A stretch of 64,000 nt of DNA from positions 37,656-101,655 of IMG/VR virus record IMGVR_UViG_3300007276_000035, one strand, 5' to 3'. The translations under genes were made by a program, and so were the position numbers. Positions 56,483 through 64,000 of this stretch are shown piece by piece (the first letter of the stretch is position 1; every line of letters starts with the position of its first letter). Origin of the DNA: a virus. The notes under the pieces are model-generated. The model had not been told where the DNA came from, did not search any database, and saw only the letters and a list, made by a program, of their open reading frames with translations.

Positions 56483-57247
56483 ATGGGCCTTAAAATAAAC
56501 GACTTAAAAGATACAATTATTAGTAGACTAAGCATCGACGAGTTCGAGCCAAAGACTGGCAAAATTGAAGACATTGTGGTTCTGGGAATTCGTGTTACTG
56601 ATAGTCCGGCAGGCAAAGACTTATACGATTACCTAGGATCTAGCTACATAGAATCGCGTGATATAGAAGTATCACCAAACCCAAATGACGAAAACTACTT
56701 CTTTGTATTTGTTGAACTTAATCGAGATTCGGAAGTATTAGAAAATATCCGTAGACTTATATTAGATGTTGAGAACGTTAGCGGCAAGTTATCATGGACT
56801 GCTACTACACACCTCACCGACGAATACTTTCCGTTACATAGCGACGAACTAGCACAATTTGTTATTACCGAACCAAGCGAGTATGTAACCAAAGACGAAA
56901 AACAACAACAAGAAGCAGAGGCAATACACATGGAACAACAAGAACGAAACAAAAATATTAGAGATTTCTTTGTTGAAAGCGCACTAAGTAATGTGCAACT
57001 CGAAGGAGACACATTAGAACTTACTCGTGGCAAAATACGTGTTGAGCTTGAAGTGGTTAACTTTGGATCATCAAAAGAAACAATGAAAAAGTCAGGCATT
57101 AACGAAAGCGCATTAAAGCCGTTAGACAGCGTGTTCCGTGCATTTAACAGTATGCTAGGTGAAATGAAAGCAGTGCCTATTGATGATTACGTAGTAATTT
57201 ATCATCCAAACCATGACGAAACAGTGTTAGTAGCTAAAAGATGCTAA
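56483..57247 (+). CDS. Late hypothetical protein, 254 aa
   Basis: An alpha/beta N-terminal domain, a Gln/Glu-rich helical linker (K-Q-Q-Q-E-A-E-A-I-H-M-E-Q-Q-E-R-N-K-N) near residue 145, and a C-terminal beta domain (L-T-R-G-K-I-R-V-E-L-E-V). I recall similar proteins in marine T4-like phages, where they may be structural. It overlaps the spanin gene. Confidence 0.5.
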   Translation: MGLKINDLKDTIISRLSIDEFEPKTGKIEDIVVLGIRVTDSPAGKDLYDYLGSSYIESRDIEVSPNPNDENYFFVFVELNRDSEVLENIRRLILDVENVSGKLSWTATTHLTDEYFPLHSDELAQFVITEPSEYVTKDEKQQQEAEAIHMEQQERNKNIRDFFVESALSNVQLEGDTLELTRGKIRVELEVVNFGSSKETMKKSGINESALKPLDSVFRAFNSMLGEMKAVPIDDYVVIYHPNHDETVLVAKRC

Positions 57248-57711
57248 ACTTAATTCGTTCAATACCGTACTTAGCTATAGTTGGTGCTATAGGTTTTGCT
57301 TCGCATTGGTTTATAGTAGACCGATTAAAAAGTGAGATAGAAGACTTACAGCTAGGTCTTCAATCGTGTATAACCGAAAAGGTGTCAAATGAAGTTGCAA
57401 AGAAAGAACAAGAAGCAACAATTAAAGAGCTAAATCGACGCAGCGAAATAATGAAAATCAACATAAACGAATTAGCTGTTAGGAACCAAGGCTTAGCTAG
57501 AGAAAGAGACGAATATGTTAGCATATTTAGAAAGCATGATCTATCTAAGTTAGCTAAGCGCAAACCTGGATTAATAGAACCACGCATTAACAAAGGTACA
57601 GAAGAAGTTTTTAAACAGGTTGAAAAAGACAGCAGAGAGACACGAGATGTTATTGAAGACGACGGCTTTATTCCTTACCTTTACGACGATCTTTATTACG
57701 AGCGGATGTAG
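57241..57711 (+). CDS. Inner-membrane spanin subunit (Rz-like)
   Basis: An N-terminal membrane anchor (A-I-V-G-A-I-G-F-A-S-H-W-F-I) is followed by a long coiled coil (K-S-E-I-E-D-L-Q-L-G-L-Q, then E-A-T-I-K-E-L-N-R-R) and a basic Pro-containing region. The topology and the overlapping lipoprotein gene identify it as the i-spanin that joins inner and outer membranes for the last step of lysis. Confidence 0.75.
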   Translation: MLNLIRSIPYLAIVGAIGFASHWFIVDRLKSEIEDLQLGLQSCITEKVSNEVAKKEQEATIKELNRRSEIMKININELAVRNQGLARERDEYVSIFRKHDLSKLAKRKPGLIEPRINKGTEEVFKQVEKDSRETRDVIEDDGFIPYLYDDLYYERM

Positions 57712-58096
57712 TTTATTTGGTTCTAAAGAACCAACAGAGATAACTGTAATTACAAAACCGGTTCCTTTAGAGATATATCAACCGCCCCTACCACAAGAAA
57801 TTAAACTTGAAGGTATACAGTGGTTTGTAATCACTGACAGCAACTTAGAAGAAAAATTAAAAGAAATCAGAACATTCCAGGGTGGCGATCTAGTTGTATT
57901 TGCTATGACTCCTCAAGCGTATGAGAACATGTCGTATAATTTACAAGAAATGCGACGATACATTAATCAACAAAAACAAATCATTTTGTATTACAGGAAA
58001 ACTACAGCCGATGGACAAGACCTTAATGGTGACGGTATAATCGACCGTAGAGATTGGGAAATAGCAAAAAAACAACAGCAAGAAGAAGATACTTAA
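57647..58096 (+). CDS. Outer-membrane spanin lipoprotein with EF-hand-like loop
   Basis: The ATG at 57647, inside the i-spanin gene in another frame, gives a lipoprotein signal ending in I-T-S-G-C. The Pro-rich segment and Q-W-F-V-I-T-D-S-N-L-E-E-K-L are those of T4-like phage o-spanins. The C-terminus has D-L-N-G-D-G-I-I-D-R-R-D-W-E, a complete dockerin/EF-hand calcium loop (D-x-N-x-D-G-x-I-D-x-x-D). Calcium binding at the outer membrane is therefore likely. Confidence 0.75.
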   Translation: MLLKTTALFLTFTTIFITSGCSLFGSKEPTEITVITKPVPLEIYQPPLPQEIKLEGIQWFVITDSNLEEKLKEIRTFQGGDLVVFAMTPQAYENMSYNLQEMRRYINQQKQIILYYRKTTADGQDLNGDGIIDRRDWEIAKKQQQEEDT

Positions 58097-58101
58097 TATC
58101 A

Positions 58102-58230
58102 ATGATCTACAGTCATATAATACGAGGTTGGGGTCCAAATTTCAATTTAAATTCTGAAATGCACAATCTTCTATTAGCTATTGGCACAATACGTCAGGTT
58201 GTTTCAGGAAACTTACTGCATACACAATGA
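58102..58230 (+). CDS. Possible small protein, 42 aa
   Basis: A 42-codon frame starting six bases after the o-spanin stop and overlapping the next gene by ATGA. The sequence (I-I-R-G-W-G-P-N-F, then L-L-L-A-I-G-T-I-R-Q) has no known match. The tight spacing is the only support. Confidence 0.35.
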   Translation: MIYSHIIRGWGPNFNLNSEMHNLLLAIGTIRQVVSGNLLHTQ

Positions 58231-59243
58231 CAACACAATTTCTTAGAGCACCTGACTTCATGCATTTTCTATACGACATAGAGTTCCTGCCGGACCTCGA
58301 ACATATCATTGTGACTAGTTTTGCTGAGCGTGTTAATCACGAGGAACTTGAGCAAGCAGACAAATTTAGAGAACTTTCGGCGTTGTCCGGGATTCCATTG
58401 CACAACATTAAGTTAATACTCGATGATTCGGCTGGGGTTCGTGACCTAGATATTCCCGTAGAGTATATGTATTTTCCAGCCCATGCTGTCGTTGCCGCAT
58501 ACAATCAAAACAAATACAATATACCTTTTACTGCATTTAACAAAAAATCGCCAGAGGCATTAGCTTTGCTAGGCAAGACTACCAGACCACGTATCGAATT
58601 TTTAATAAATGTTTTCCAGAATCACTATGGCTTTTATCAGAAGTTGCGCTATTCGTTTATGCTTAGAGACCAGGCTTTGTTCAGAGACGTATGCAATACA
58701 CTAAACCTATCTAATGACGTATCGGACCTTTTGCTATCATGCTTACCGCGCTACATAGACCTAAAACAAGACACGATATACCAAAAAGAAAACCCACCTG
58801 AGGTGACCTCACATTATATAGGGTACCCATTTGATCCTAGGTTGTACAATAACACGTTTATGAGTGTTGTTATGGAAACAATCTCTAATATGGATTTAGT
58901 ATCCGAAAAAACATGGCGCCCAATTCAAAACGGGCATCCGTTCGTTGTTTATGCCGGACCAAATTGGCAATCTTATATGGAGAATAACGGCATAGATACG
59001 TTTTCAGACATAGTAACACACATTACCGATGAACCAGATACTAGCAAGTATGCAGTAGCCTGCGAAGAAGCGTTTGATGCATTCAAAGCAACATCAGGAT
59101 TGGATAAACGTGTTCTTGATAACGCTCGTGTTGCCAAAGAGCTAGTTAATAAGTATAGAAAAGAGCTAGAAGCGTTTACAAATATCCCGCTTGATCAGGT
59201 GCTACACAACGTAGTTTATAGGAACTTGGGCGATAACCATTAA
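58227..59243 (+). CDS. Fucosyltransferase-like phage protein, paralogue 3
   Basis: F-M-S-V-V-M-E-T-I-S-N, L-V-S-E-K-T-W-R-P-I-Q-N-G-H-P-F-V-V-Y-A-G-P match the donor-site block of paralogues at 5984 and 34740, with the rest diverged. E-T...E-K-T is the GT10-like signature. Late position, next to lysis genes. Acceptor unknown. Confidence 0.5.
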   Translation: MTTQFLRAPDFMHFLYDIEFLPDLEHIIVTSFAERVNHEELEQADKFRELSALSGIPLHNIKLILDDSAGVRDLDIPVEYMYFPAHAVVAAYNQNKYNIPFTAFNKKSPEALALLGKTTRPRIEFLINVFQNHYGFYQKLRYSFMLRDQALFRDVCNTLNLSNDVSDLLLSCLPRYIDLKQDTIYQKENPPEVTSHYIGYPFDPRLYNNTFMSVVMETISNMDLVSEKTWRPIQNGHPFVVYAGPNWQSYMENNGIDTFSDIVTHITDEPDTSKYAVACEEAFDAFKATSGLDKRVLDNARVAKELVNKYRKELEAFTNIPLDQVLHNVVYRNLGDNH

Positions 59244-59249
59244 AAGTAC

Positions 59250-59279
59250 TTGACACATACTCGGATAGTATGCTATAAT
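59250..59279 (+). promoter_or_regulatory. Sigma-70 promoter giving a nearly leaderless start
   Basis: TTGACA (59250-59255), 18 bp, TATAAT (59274-59279); the DnaJ ATG is at 59287, eight bases after the -10 box. Confidence 0.8.
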
Positions 59280-59286
59280 TGTTCAT

Positions 59287-60069
59287 ATGAATCATTATCA
59301 AACCCTAGGATTATCCCCGGATGCGTCACCCAGTGATGTAAAAAAAGCATATCGAAAATTAGCAAGCAAGCACCATCCCGACAAGGGCGGTGACGCAGAG
59401 CAATTTAAGCGTATCAGCGAAGCGTACGAACAAATAACAAACCCTTCACCTGACCCACACGCTTATAGAGAGCAAACTTCCTACACTAGGGACCAGTTTG
59501 AAGAAATGTTCGGACAGGGCGATCCACTCAACGGGTTTTTCCGACAGGGACCAAGGCGAAATCCTGATGTAGTTACTAACATCAACATTTCGTTGCTGCA
59601 ATCATATACTGGCGATGACTTCTTGTTGGACTTAGGGTTCGCTAAAGAAATGTTACAGCTACAGCCAGGCATAAGAGACCAAACCAAACTGCGCGTTCCG
59701 AATAAAGGACATCAGCGGTTCAGTCAACTGCCACCCGGAGACTTAATTGTGCGAGTGAGTGTGGTATGTCCAGCGGGGATAGCGCGTGACAATGACGACT
59801 TGTATCAGAGGGTTAAAATTAATTCGATTGATGCTATATTAGGATGTAACATAGAACTTAATCATATCTCAGGAAAAAAATTAAACATCAAAGTCCCTAA
59901 GCATACACAGCCTGGGTCCAAGTTAAGGTTAACTGGCTGGGGAATGCCTAATCCAGTTAATCAGAAGAAAGGAAACTTTTATGCAATAGTTGAAATTGTT
60001 ACTCCAGCAATAACCAATGAAAAGCACATCGAAATGTTAAATATAATTAAACAAGAGGCAATACAATGA
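59287..60069 (+). CDS. DnaJ-like co-chaperone (CbpA type)
   Basis: A J domain (Y-Q-T-L-G-L-S-P-D-A-S, then K-K-A-Y-R-K-L-A, then H-H-P-D-K-G with the HPD motif) is followed by the two C-terminal beta domains and no zinc finger. It should stimulate host DnaK. The short Gly/Phe-rich linker is replaced by a F-G-Q-G-D-P-L-N-G-F-F segment. The stop overlaps the ClpA start, linking DnaJ/DnaK with an unfoldase in one operon. Confidence 0.9.
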   Translation: MNHYQTLGLSPDASPSDVKKAYRKLASKHHPDKGGDAEQFKRISEAYEQITNPSPDPHAYREQTSYTRDQFEEMFGQGDPLNGFFRQGPRRNPDVVTNINISLLQSYTGDDFLLDLGFAKEMLQLQPGIRDQTKLRVPNKGHQRFSQLPPGDLIVRVSVVCPAGIARDNDDLYQRVKINSIDAILGCNIELNHISGKKLNIKVPKHTQPGSKLRLTGWGMPNPVNQKKGNFYAIVEIVTPAITNEKHIEMLNIIKQEAIQ

Positions 60070-62264
60070 GTAAAATTACTACCGTTGAAGAAATCTTTAC
60101 TTCTGCTATAGTATACGCAGCAGAGTTGGAACATGAATATGTTACTATCGAGCATGTTATGTCGATGCTACTGTCACATCCTGACGTCGAAGAATTGTGT
60201 GCGAACAATGATATTGATATTGATCAAATCAAATCAGACCTTAATAGTTACTTAGCTGATAACGAATTACACGGACTCGCTTGTCCAAACGGAAGCAAAG
60301 GTGTTCCTAAAAGGACAGGTGGGGTAGAGCGCGTTGTCCAGCGCGGAATTGCCCAATTGCATTTTGCTGAGCGCAAGCAAATTCTACCGCTTGATTTAAT
60401 GACAAGCATACTATGTGAAGAAGAATGCTTTGCTAAATATTTCTGTGAAGTTAATGGCCTTACTAAGGAATTGATTACTACTGAAGTTGAAGACCATGCA
60501 ACATCAGAAGAAGCTAAGCAACTGCTTGCTGAGTACACCGTTAACTTAAACGAGCAAGCAGAAAAAAGCCTCATTGATCCTCTTATTGGGCGACTAGAAG
60601 AAGTCGAAGATGTTGTTCATGTACTAGCAAGGCGTAAGAAGAATAACTGTGTCCTAGTAGGTGAGCCTGGAACAGGTAAGACTGCTATTGCTGAAGGACT
60701 TGCTAAGAAGATTGTAGATGACGATGTACCCAAGACACTAAAAGGCAAAGTTGTCTATAGTATGGACTTGGGTACTATGCTAGCAGGAACACGATATAGA
60801 GGCGACTTTGAAGAACGTCTTAAAGGTGTACTTAAAGCACTAGAAGAAGATCCTAATGCAATTTTGTTTATTGATGAGATACACATGATCATGGGTGCAG
60901 GAGCTAGTGGTTCAGGTAACATTGATGCTGCTAACTTGCTCAAGCCGGTATTGGGAAGAGGACGTATGCTTACAATTGGTGCTACCACGCCAGACGAGTT
61001 TGCGGATACATTTGACAAAGATCGTGCATTGATGCGTCGATTCGCTCGCATTGATATTGAAGAAACTGATGTAGAAAGTACTAAGCAAATTGTTCATGGC
61101 TTGAAGCATCACTACGAACAGTTCCACGGTGTAACCTACGATACAAAACTGCTAGAGCGCAGTGTAGAACTTACTGATCGTTATATTAAGACTAAGCACT
61201 TCCCAGACAAAGCTCTTGATGTAGTTGATGCAGCAGGTGCTGCCGTTAAACTAAAAGATCAAGAAAAAGTCACAATGCAAGATATTGTTCGTGTTATTAG
61301 TAAGATTAGTAAAATTGGTGAGGACATAATTGATATAGATAGTACTAGTGGATTTGAAACACTAAGCGATCGTATTAAGACTAAAGTTTACGGGCAAGAC
61401 GAAGCTATCGACACAATGGTTGAAGCTATACTGGTTGCTAAAGCAGGGCTACGTGAACCGCACAAGCCTATCGGTAGCTTCCTACTTGTTGGACCAACCG
61501 GTACTGGCAAAACAGAATCAGCTCGCGCGTTAGCTGGAGAACTACAGTGTCCGCTAGTTAAGTTTGATATGAGTGAATACCAAGAACGCCATAGTGTAAG
61601 TAAGTTAATTGGTGCTCCTCCAGGCTATGTCGGTCACGCAGAAGGTAAGATGGGGCAAGGGCAATTGCTTGCTGCCGTAGAAGAATCGCCTAATTGCGTG
61701 TTGCTTCTTGATGAAGTTGAAAAGGCTGCGCCTGAAGTTCTGCAAGTGTTGTTGCAAATTATGGACGACGGTGTGCTAACTGGTAGTGCAGGCAAAAAAG
61801 TAGACTTCTCTAATGTTGTTATGCTCATGACATCTAACTTAGGTGCAGCGGCAGCGGAAAAGAAGCGCATAGGGTTTGGTGATTTAGATAATTCAAGTCA
61901 AGTAGGAAAAGCTATCGAAAAGTTCTTTACTCCGGAGTTCCGCAACAGAATGGATGCAGTAGTTGGTTTCAACAAGCTGGCTCCAGAACAAATGCTACAG
62001 ATTGTTTCACGTCTTGTACTAGAAACAAATATGTTACTGAGCACCAACGACAGCACAGTGCGTATTAAGATTAGCGCCAAAGCAAAACGACAACTAGCAA
62101 AAGATGGGTATGATCCGAGCATGGGTGCAAGACCGTTGAAACGTGTGTTTGAATCAGAAGTTAAGAAGCCATTGAGTCGTAAAGTATTGTTTGACTCGCT
62201 TGAGAACTGTGTCGTTACCGTAGATTATAAGAAAGATGGCGGTTACTACTTTGTTGTTAAGTGA
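60066..62264 (+). CDS. clpA: ClpA-like double AAA+ unfoldase
   Basis: An N-domain of about 150 residues (two Clp_N-like repeats) is followed by AAA-1 with G-E-P-G-T-G-K-T and L-F-I-D-E-I-H, and AAA-2 with G-P-T-G-T-G-K-T and L-L-L-D-E-V-E-K. There is no ClpB middle domain. K-K-R-I-G-F-G-D-L near residue 600 is at the ClpP-docking loop (I-G-L in E. coli ClpA). So this is a protease partner rather than a disaggregase. At 732 residues it is full length and can pair with the phage ClpP and ClpS. Confidence 0.93.
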   Translation: MSKITTVEEIFTSAIVYAAELEHEYVTIEHVMSMLLSHPDVEELCANNDIDIDQIKSDLNSYLADNELHGLACPNGSKGVPKRTGGVERVVQRGIAQLHFAERKQILPLDLMTSILCEEECFAKYFCEVNGLTKELITTEVEDHATSEEAKQLLAEYTVNLNEQAEKSLIDPLIGRLEEVEDVVHVLARRKKNNCVLVGEPGTGKTAIAEGLAKKIVDDDVPKTLKGKVVYSMDLGTMLAGTRYRGDFEERLKGVLKALEEDPNAILFIDEIHMIMGAGASGSGNIDAANLLKPVLGRGRMLTIGATTPDEFADTFDKDRALMRRFARIDIEETDVESTKQIVHGLKHHYEQFHGVTYDTKLLERSVELTDRYIKTKHFPDKALDVVDAAGAAVKLKDQEKVTMQDIVRVISKISKIGEDIIDIDSTSGFETLSDRIKTKVYGQDEAIDTMVEAILVAKAGLREPHKPIGSFLLVGPTGTGKTESARALAGELQCPLVKFDMSEYQERHSVSKLIGAPPGYVGHAEGKMGQGQLLAAVEESPNCVLLLDEVEKAAPEVLQVLLQIMDDGVLTGSAGKKVDFSNVVMLMTSNLGAAAAEKKRIGFGDLDNSSQVGKAIEKFFTPEFRNRMDAVVGFNKLAPEQMLQIVSRLVLETNMLLSTNDSTVRIKISAKAKRQLAKDGYDPSMGARPLKRVFESEVKKPLSRKVLFDSLENCVVTVDYKKDGGYYFVVK

Positions 62265-62946
62265 TGAAAAACTACTAGGGGATAACTATAAAGGGCACAC
62301 AGTTACCCCTATTGCCAGTACGTTCTACAAAAAATACATTTATCGTGTAACTTTTGGTGATACTTCATTCCGTAAAAAACTTCGGTCCTGGGCTGAAGAC
62401 AATATTGCTAATGATTACAAAATAAGAGTTAATCGAATCATTAGCAAAAAAGGCCCGGTGCGTTATCAGCCTATTAGACTGTATTTGATGTCGATTGATG
62501 ACTTGAACCTAGTTCTTGATACTTTTAATGACGGGGAAATTGCAGAGCTTAGTGGTGTTACTAATAGCGATCTACGTGATCAGCTAGCTGATGATAAGAT
62601 TCATTTAGAATCTAAGCCTCATAAGTATTTCCAGAAGTTTGAATATAAAGTAGTTTGCGCTGGACCAAAAATACAGCGTACCCCAATGGGATTTCCCCGG
62701 GGCCCACACAATCATTGGCGTGTGTATAGCATAAGGCGAGCACGGCTAACTCCTCTGCAATGCGCAAAAATACTAGAATTTATCTCGTGCCAAGCAAGCA
62801 CAGAAGACTATGTTTACAGAAAAAGTTTTGATACCCTAACCATCTTTGGAACTAACGCAGTCGCAAAAGAAATAATGCCGTTGATACGGTTAACTCAGCC
62901 TGACGTGCATCTTAAAGTTTACAAGTGTGTTACTCCAATTATCTGA
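62236..62946 (+). CDS. Hypothetical protein, 236 aa
   Basis: Basic alpha/beta protein with W-A-E-D-N-I-A-N-D-Y-K-I-R-V-N and G-P-H-N-H-W-R-V-Y-S-I-R-R-A-R. The start overlaps ClpA by 29 bases; an internal TTG slightly later is possible. No family recognised. Confidence 0.5.
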   Translation: MAVTTLLLSDEKLLGDNYKGHTVTPIASTFYKKYIYRVTFGDTSFRKKLRSWAEDNIANDYKIRVNRIISKKGPVRYQPIRLYLMSIDDLNLVLDTFNDGEIAELSGVTNSDLRDQLADDKIHLESKPHKYFQKFEYKVVCAGPKIQRTPMGFPRGPHNHWRVYSIRRARLTPLQCAKILEFISCQASTEDYVYRKSFDTLTIFGTNAVAKEIMPLIRLTQPDVHLKVYKCVTPII

Positions 62947-62952
62947 TAAATA
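62945..62952 (+). promoter_or_regulatory. T4-type late promoter (GATAAATA)
   Basis: GATAAATA overlaps the stop of the previous gene and lies 27 bases upstream of an ATG with a GAGGAGAT site. Confidence 0.7.
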
Positions 62953-62979
62953 CTATTGCAATACAGAGGAGATATACAC

Positions 62980-63144
62980 ATGGCTAAAGTACACGCCGAA
63001 TCAATTACTATTGAAATAAGTCGCTTGGTTAAAGACAGTGAGTCGGTTACTCCAGTAGTAACGGCTGAAATTGCTGCTACAATAGAACAAGTAGCACAAG
63101 AACTAATTACTGGCGCTATCGTAGAAATAAAGGAAATTAAGTAA
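62980..63144 (+). CDS. Small late protein, 54 aa
   Basis: M-A-K-V-H-A-E-S-I-T-I-E-I-S-R-L-V-K, then helical and acidic (I-A-A-T-I-E-Q-V-A-Q-E-L-I). Strong ribosome binding site and late promoter. Likely virion-associated by position; function unknown. Confidence 0.55.
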   Translation: MAKVHAESITIEISRLVKDSESVTPVVTAEIAATIEQVAQELITGAIVEIKEIK

Positions 63145-63146
63145 CA

Positions 63147-63560
63147 ATGCCAATTTGTAGACGCAGCGTAACAATTTTAACTACTACTGGTACTACTATG
63201 AATCAGTATAGTGACGAAATTAAAGGCGACAGCTATTATGGTTACACCGATGGATTACATACTGTTCAAGTAATTTATGATCAATATGTAGGTCGCATAC
63301 GTTTACAAGCAACACTTGATTTAGAACCTACTAGTGATAGTTGGTTTGATATTATTCCTGACATAACTACTGGTAAAGAATGGAACCCTTTGGGTTACTT
63401 GCAATGGAACCTCAATGAGCCTGCATTAATCAGCGAGGCCTATACCTTCCGTGGAAACTACACATACATGCGTGTGTACATGGACCGCGAACATATTGGC
63501 GATGGCACAACGTATAGCTCAGAATACGGCCAGCTAAGACAAATAATCCTTTCTAGTTAA
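63147..63560 (+). CDS. Late beta-rich protein, 137 aa
   Basis: The sequence is rich in Tyr, Thr and Gly with many short strands (V-G-R-I-R-L-Q-A-T-L-D-L, then Y-L-Q-W-N-L-N-E-P, then Y-M-R-V-Y-M-D-R-E), as in T4-like neck or tail-fibre-associated proteins. Follows the 54-residue gene by two bases. Confidence 0.55.
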   Translation: MPICRRSVTILTTTGTTMNQYSDEIKGDSYYGYTDGLHTVQVIYDQYVGRIRLQATLDLEPTSDSWFDIIPDITTGKEWNPLGYLQWNLNEPALISEAYTFRGNYTYMRVYMDREHIGDGTTYSSEYGQLRQIILSS

Positions 63561-63609
63561 TTTTTAATATACTTTCCGAACTATCCGTCTGACCTGTTTA
63601 CCAAAAAGT

Positions 63610-63617
63610 GATAAATA
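63610..63617 (+). promoter_or_regulatory. T4-type late promoter (GATAAATA)
   Basis: GATAAATA 28 bases upstream of the ATG at 63646, with TAGGAT as ribosome binding site. Confidence 0.7.
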
Positions 63618-63645
63618 CTTGTTATTAACGCTCGTAGGATAAAAC

Positions 63646-64000
63646 ATGGCCAATACTTACATAGAATTAAACGATACTACTAACAGCTATATAGGACAGG
63701 AAGGCAAGTACCTTCGCGTAAATCCTGATGCTAATGCGGTTATATTTTCCGATATTTGTTTAGAGTTTCTAGACAATGTACGGTCTGCACCTGGTCCTGT
63801 CAACGGTGACGTGCTAGCTTATAGCTCAACAACTAGCGAATGGCGCCCTATATCAAATGACCCGTATACCACAGGAAACGGTATACAAATAGACAACGGA
63901 CAAATTAATGTTATTGCTGGATCAGGCGGCGGATTAACTTCAAACATTAACGGAATTTATATTACACCACTTTCAAACGTAAGTGGTGCGTACGGTGGCA
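63646..64000 (+). CDS. Virion structural protein, probably fibre or tail (3' end outside window)
   Basis: The frame is open to the window end. The visible 118 residues include Y-I-E-L-N-D-T-T-N-S-Y-I-G-Q-E-G-K, A-P-G-P-V-N-G-D-V-L-A-Y and W-R-P-I-S-N-D-P-Y. A 'G-D-V-L-A-Y-S-S-T-T-S-E-W' segment is typical of repeated units in tail-fibre and neck proteins of T4-like marine phages. Expressed from a late promoter. Confidence 0.6.
   Translation, partial: MANTYIELNDTTNSYIGQEGKYLRVNPDANAVIFSDICLEFLDNVRSAPGPVNGDVLAYSSTTSEWRPISNDPYTTGNGIQIDNGQINVIAGSGGGLTSNINGIYITPLSNVSGAYGG

Noticed and set aside
60066-62264. ClpB-type disaggregase
   Set aside because: There is no coiled-coil middle domain and a ClpP-docking IGF loop is present, so ClpA fits better.

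Overview
The window is one contiguous stretch of a large, AT-rich, tailed double-stranded DNA phage genome of the T4-like marine myovirus kind. The phage signature genes are a T4 gp44-type clamp loader, PhoH, a gp31/GroES-like co-chaperonin, a DexA-like exonuclease, MazG, UvdE, an Hsp20, an overlapping inner/outer spanin pair and T4-type late promoters (GATAAATA). The spanins and several lipoproteins imply a Gram-negative host, and the early promoters are ordinary sigma-70 (TTGACA, 16-18 bp, TATAAT). No tRNA, integrase, transposon or CRISPR array was seen. The host cannot be named from this sequence.

Layout. 1-3256: hydrolase, exonuclease and an envelope module (two lipoproteins, a transglutaminase-like cysteine peptidase). 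3276-5909: operon of small genes behind regulatory cassette 1, including a (p)ppGpp-hydrolase-like HD protein. 5984-8541: glycosyltransferase-like protein, peptide deformylase, GH6 cellulase. 8538-15660, minus strand: a block in which most proteins begin with a short leader ending in [L/I]xE, resembling T4 capsid-targeting sequences; it includes an NMN-adenylyltransferase-like and a KxDG ligase-like protein. 15766-22589: UvdE, a subtilase-like remnant with an SGNH protein and a glycosyltransferase, Sm-like protein, nuclease, QueD-like protein, a frameshifted membrane protein. 22589-31283: ClpX, bS21, IscU, Hsp20, ClpS, SufS, peroxiredoxin, a BFD-like ferredoxin, dCMP deaminase. 32213-37781: regulatory cassettes 2 and 3 with small-gene operons. 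37782-44363: ferredoxin reductase, GMP reductase, NAD synthetase, SGNH paralogues. 44736-50716: structured RNA candidate, SufE, ClpP, IscA-type carrier, DnaE-like fragment, co-chaperonin. 51122-54747: UDP-glucose dehydrogenase-like protein, clamp loader, nitroreductase, PhoH. 54986-64000: late genes, spanins, a DnaJ-ClpA pair, start of virion structural genes.

The most striking system is a pair of interleaved protein-maturation kits. The phage carries a nearly complete iron-sulfur cluster assembly set (cysteine desulfurase, SufE, IscU scaffold, A-type carrier, plus a BFD-like [2Fe-2S] protein and a flavodoxin/ferredoxin reductase) and a complete Clp set (ClpX, ClpA, ClpS adaptor, ClpP, with the ClpP-docking loops of both unfoldases present). 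The two kits sit side by side at three separate places: ClpX near IscU, ClpS overlapping SufS, and ClpP between SufE and the A-type carrier.

Regulation is also unusual. Three near-identical cassettes place a 15-bp element four bases upstream of the -35 box, next to an inverted or direct copy of itself. At least ten genes have a -10 element (late or sigma-70 type) ending 5-7 nt before the start codon, predicting leaderless mRNAs. A perfect hairpin presents the Shine-Dalgarno sequence of one lipoprotein gene in its loop, and a three-hairpin leader precedes a small membrane protein.
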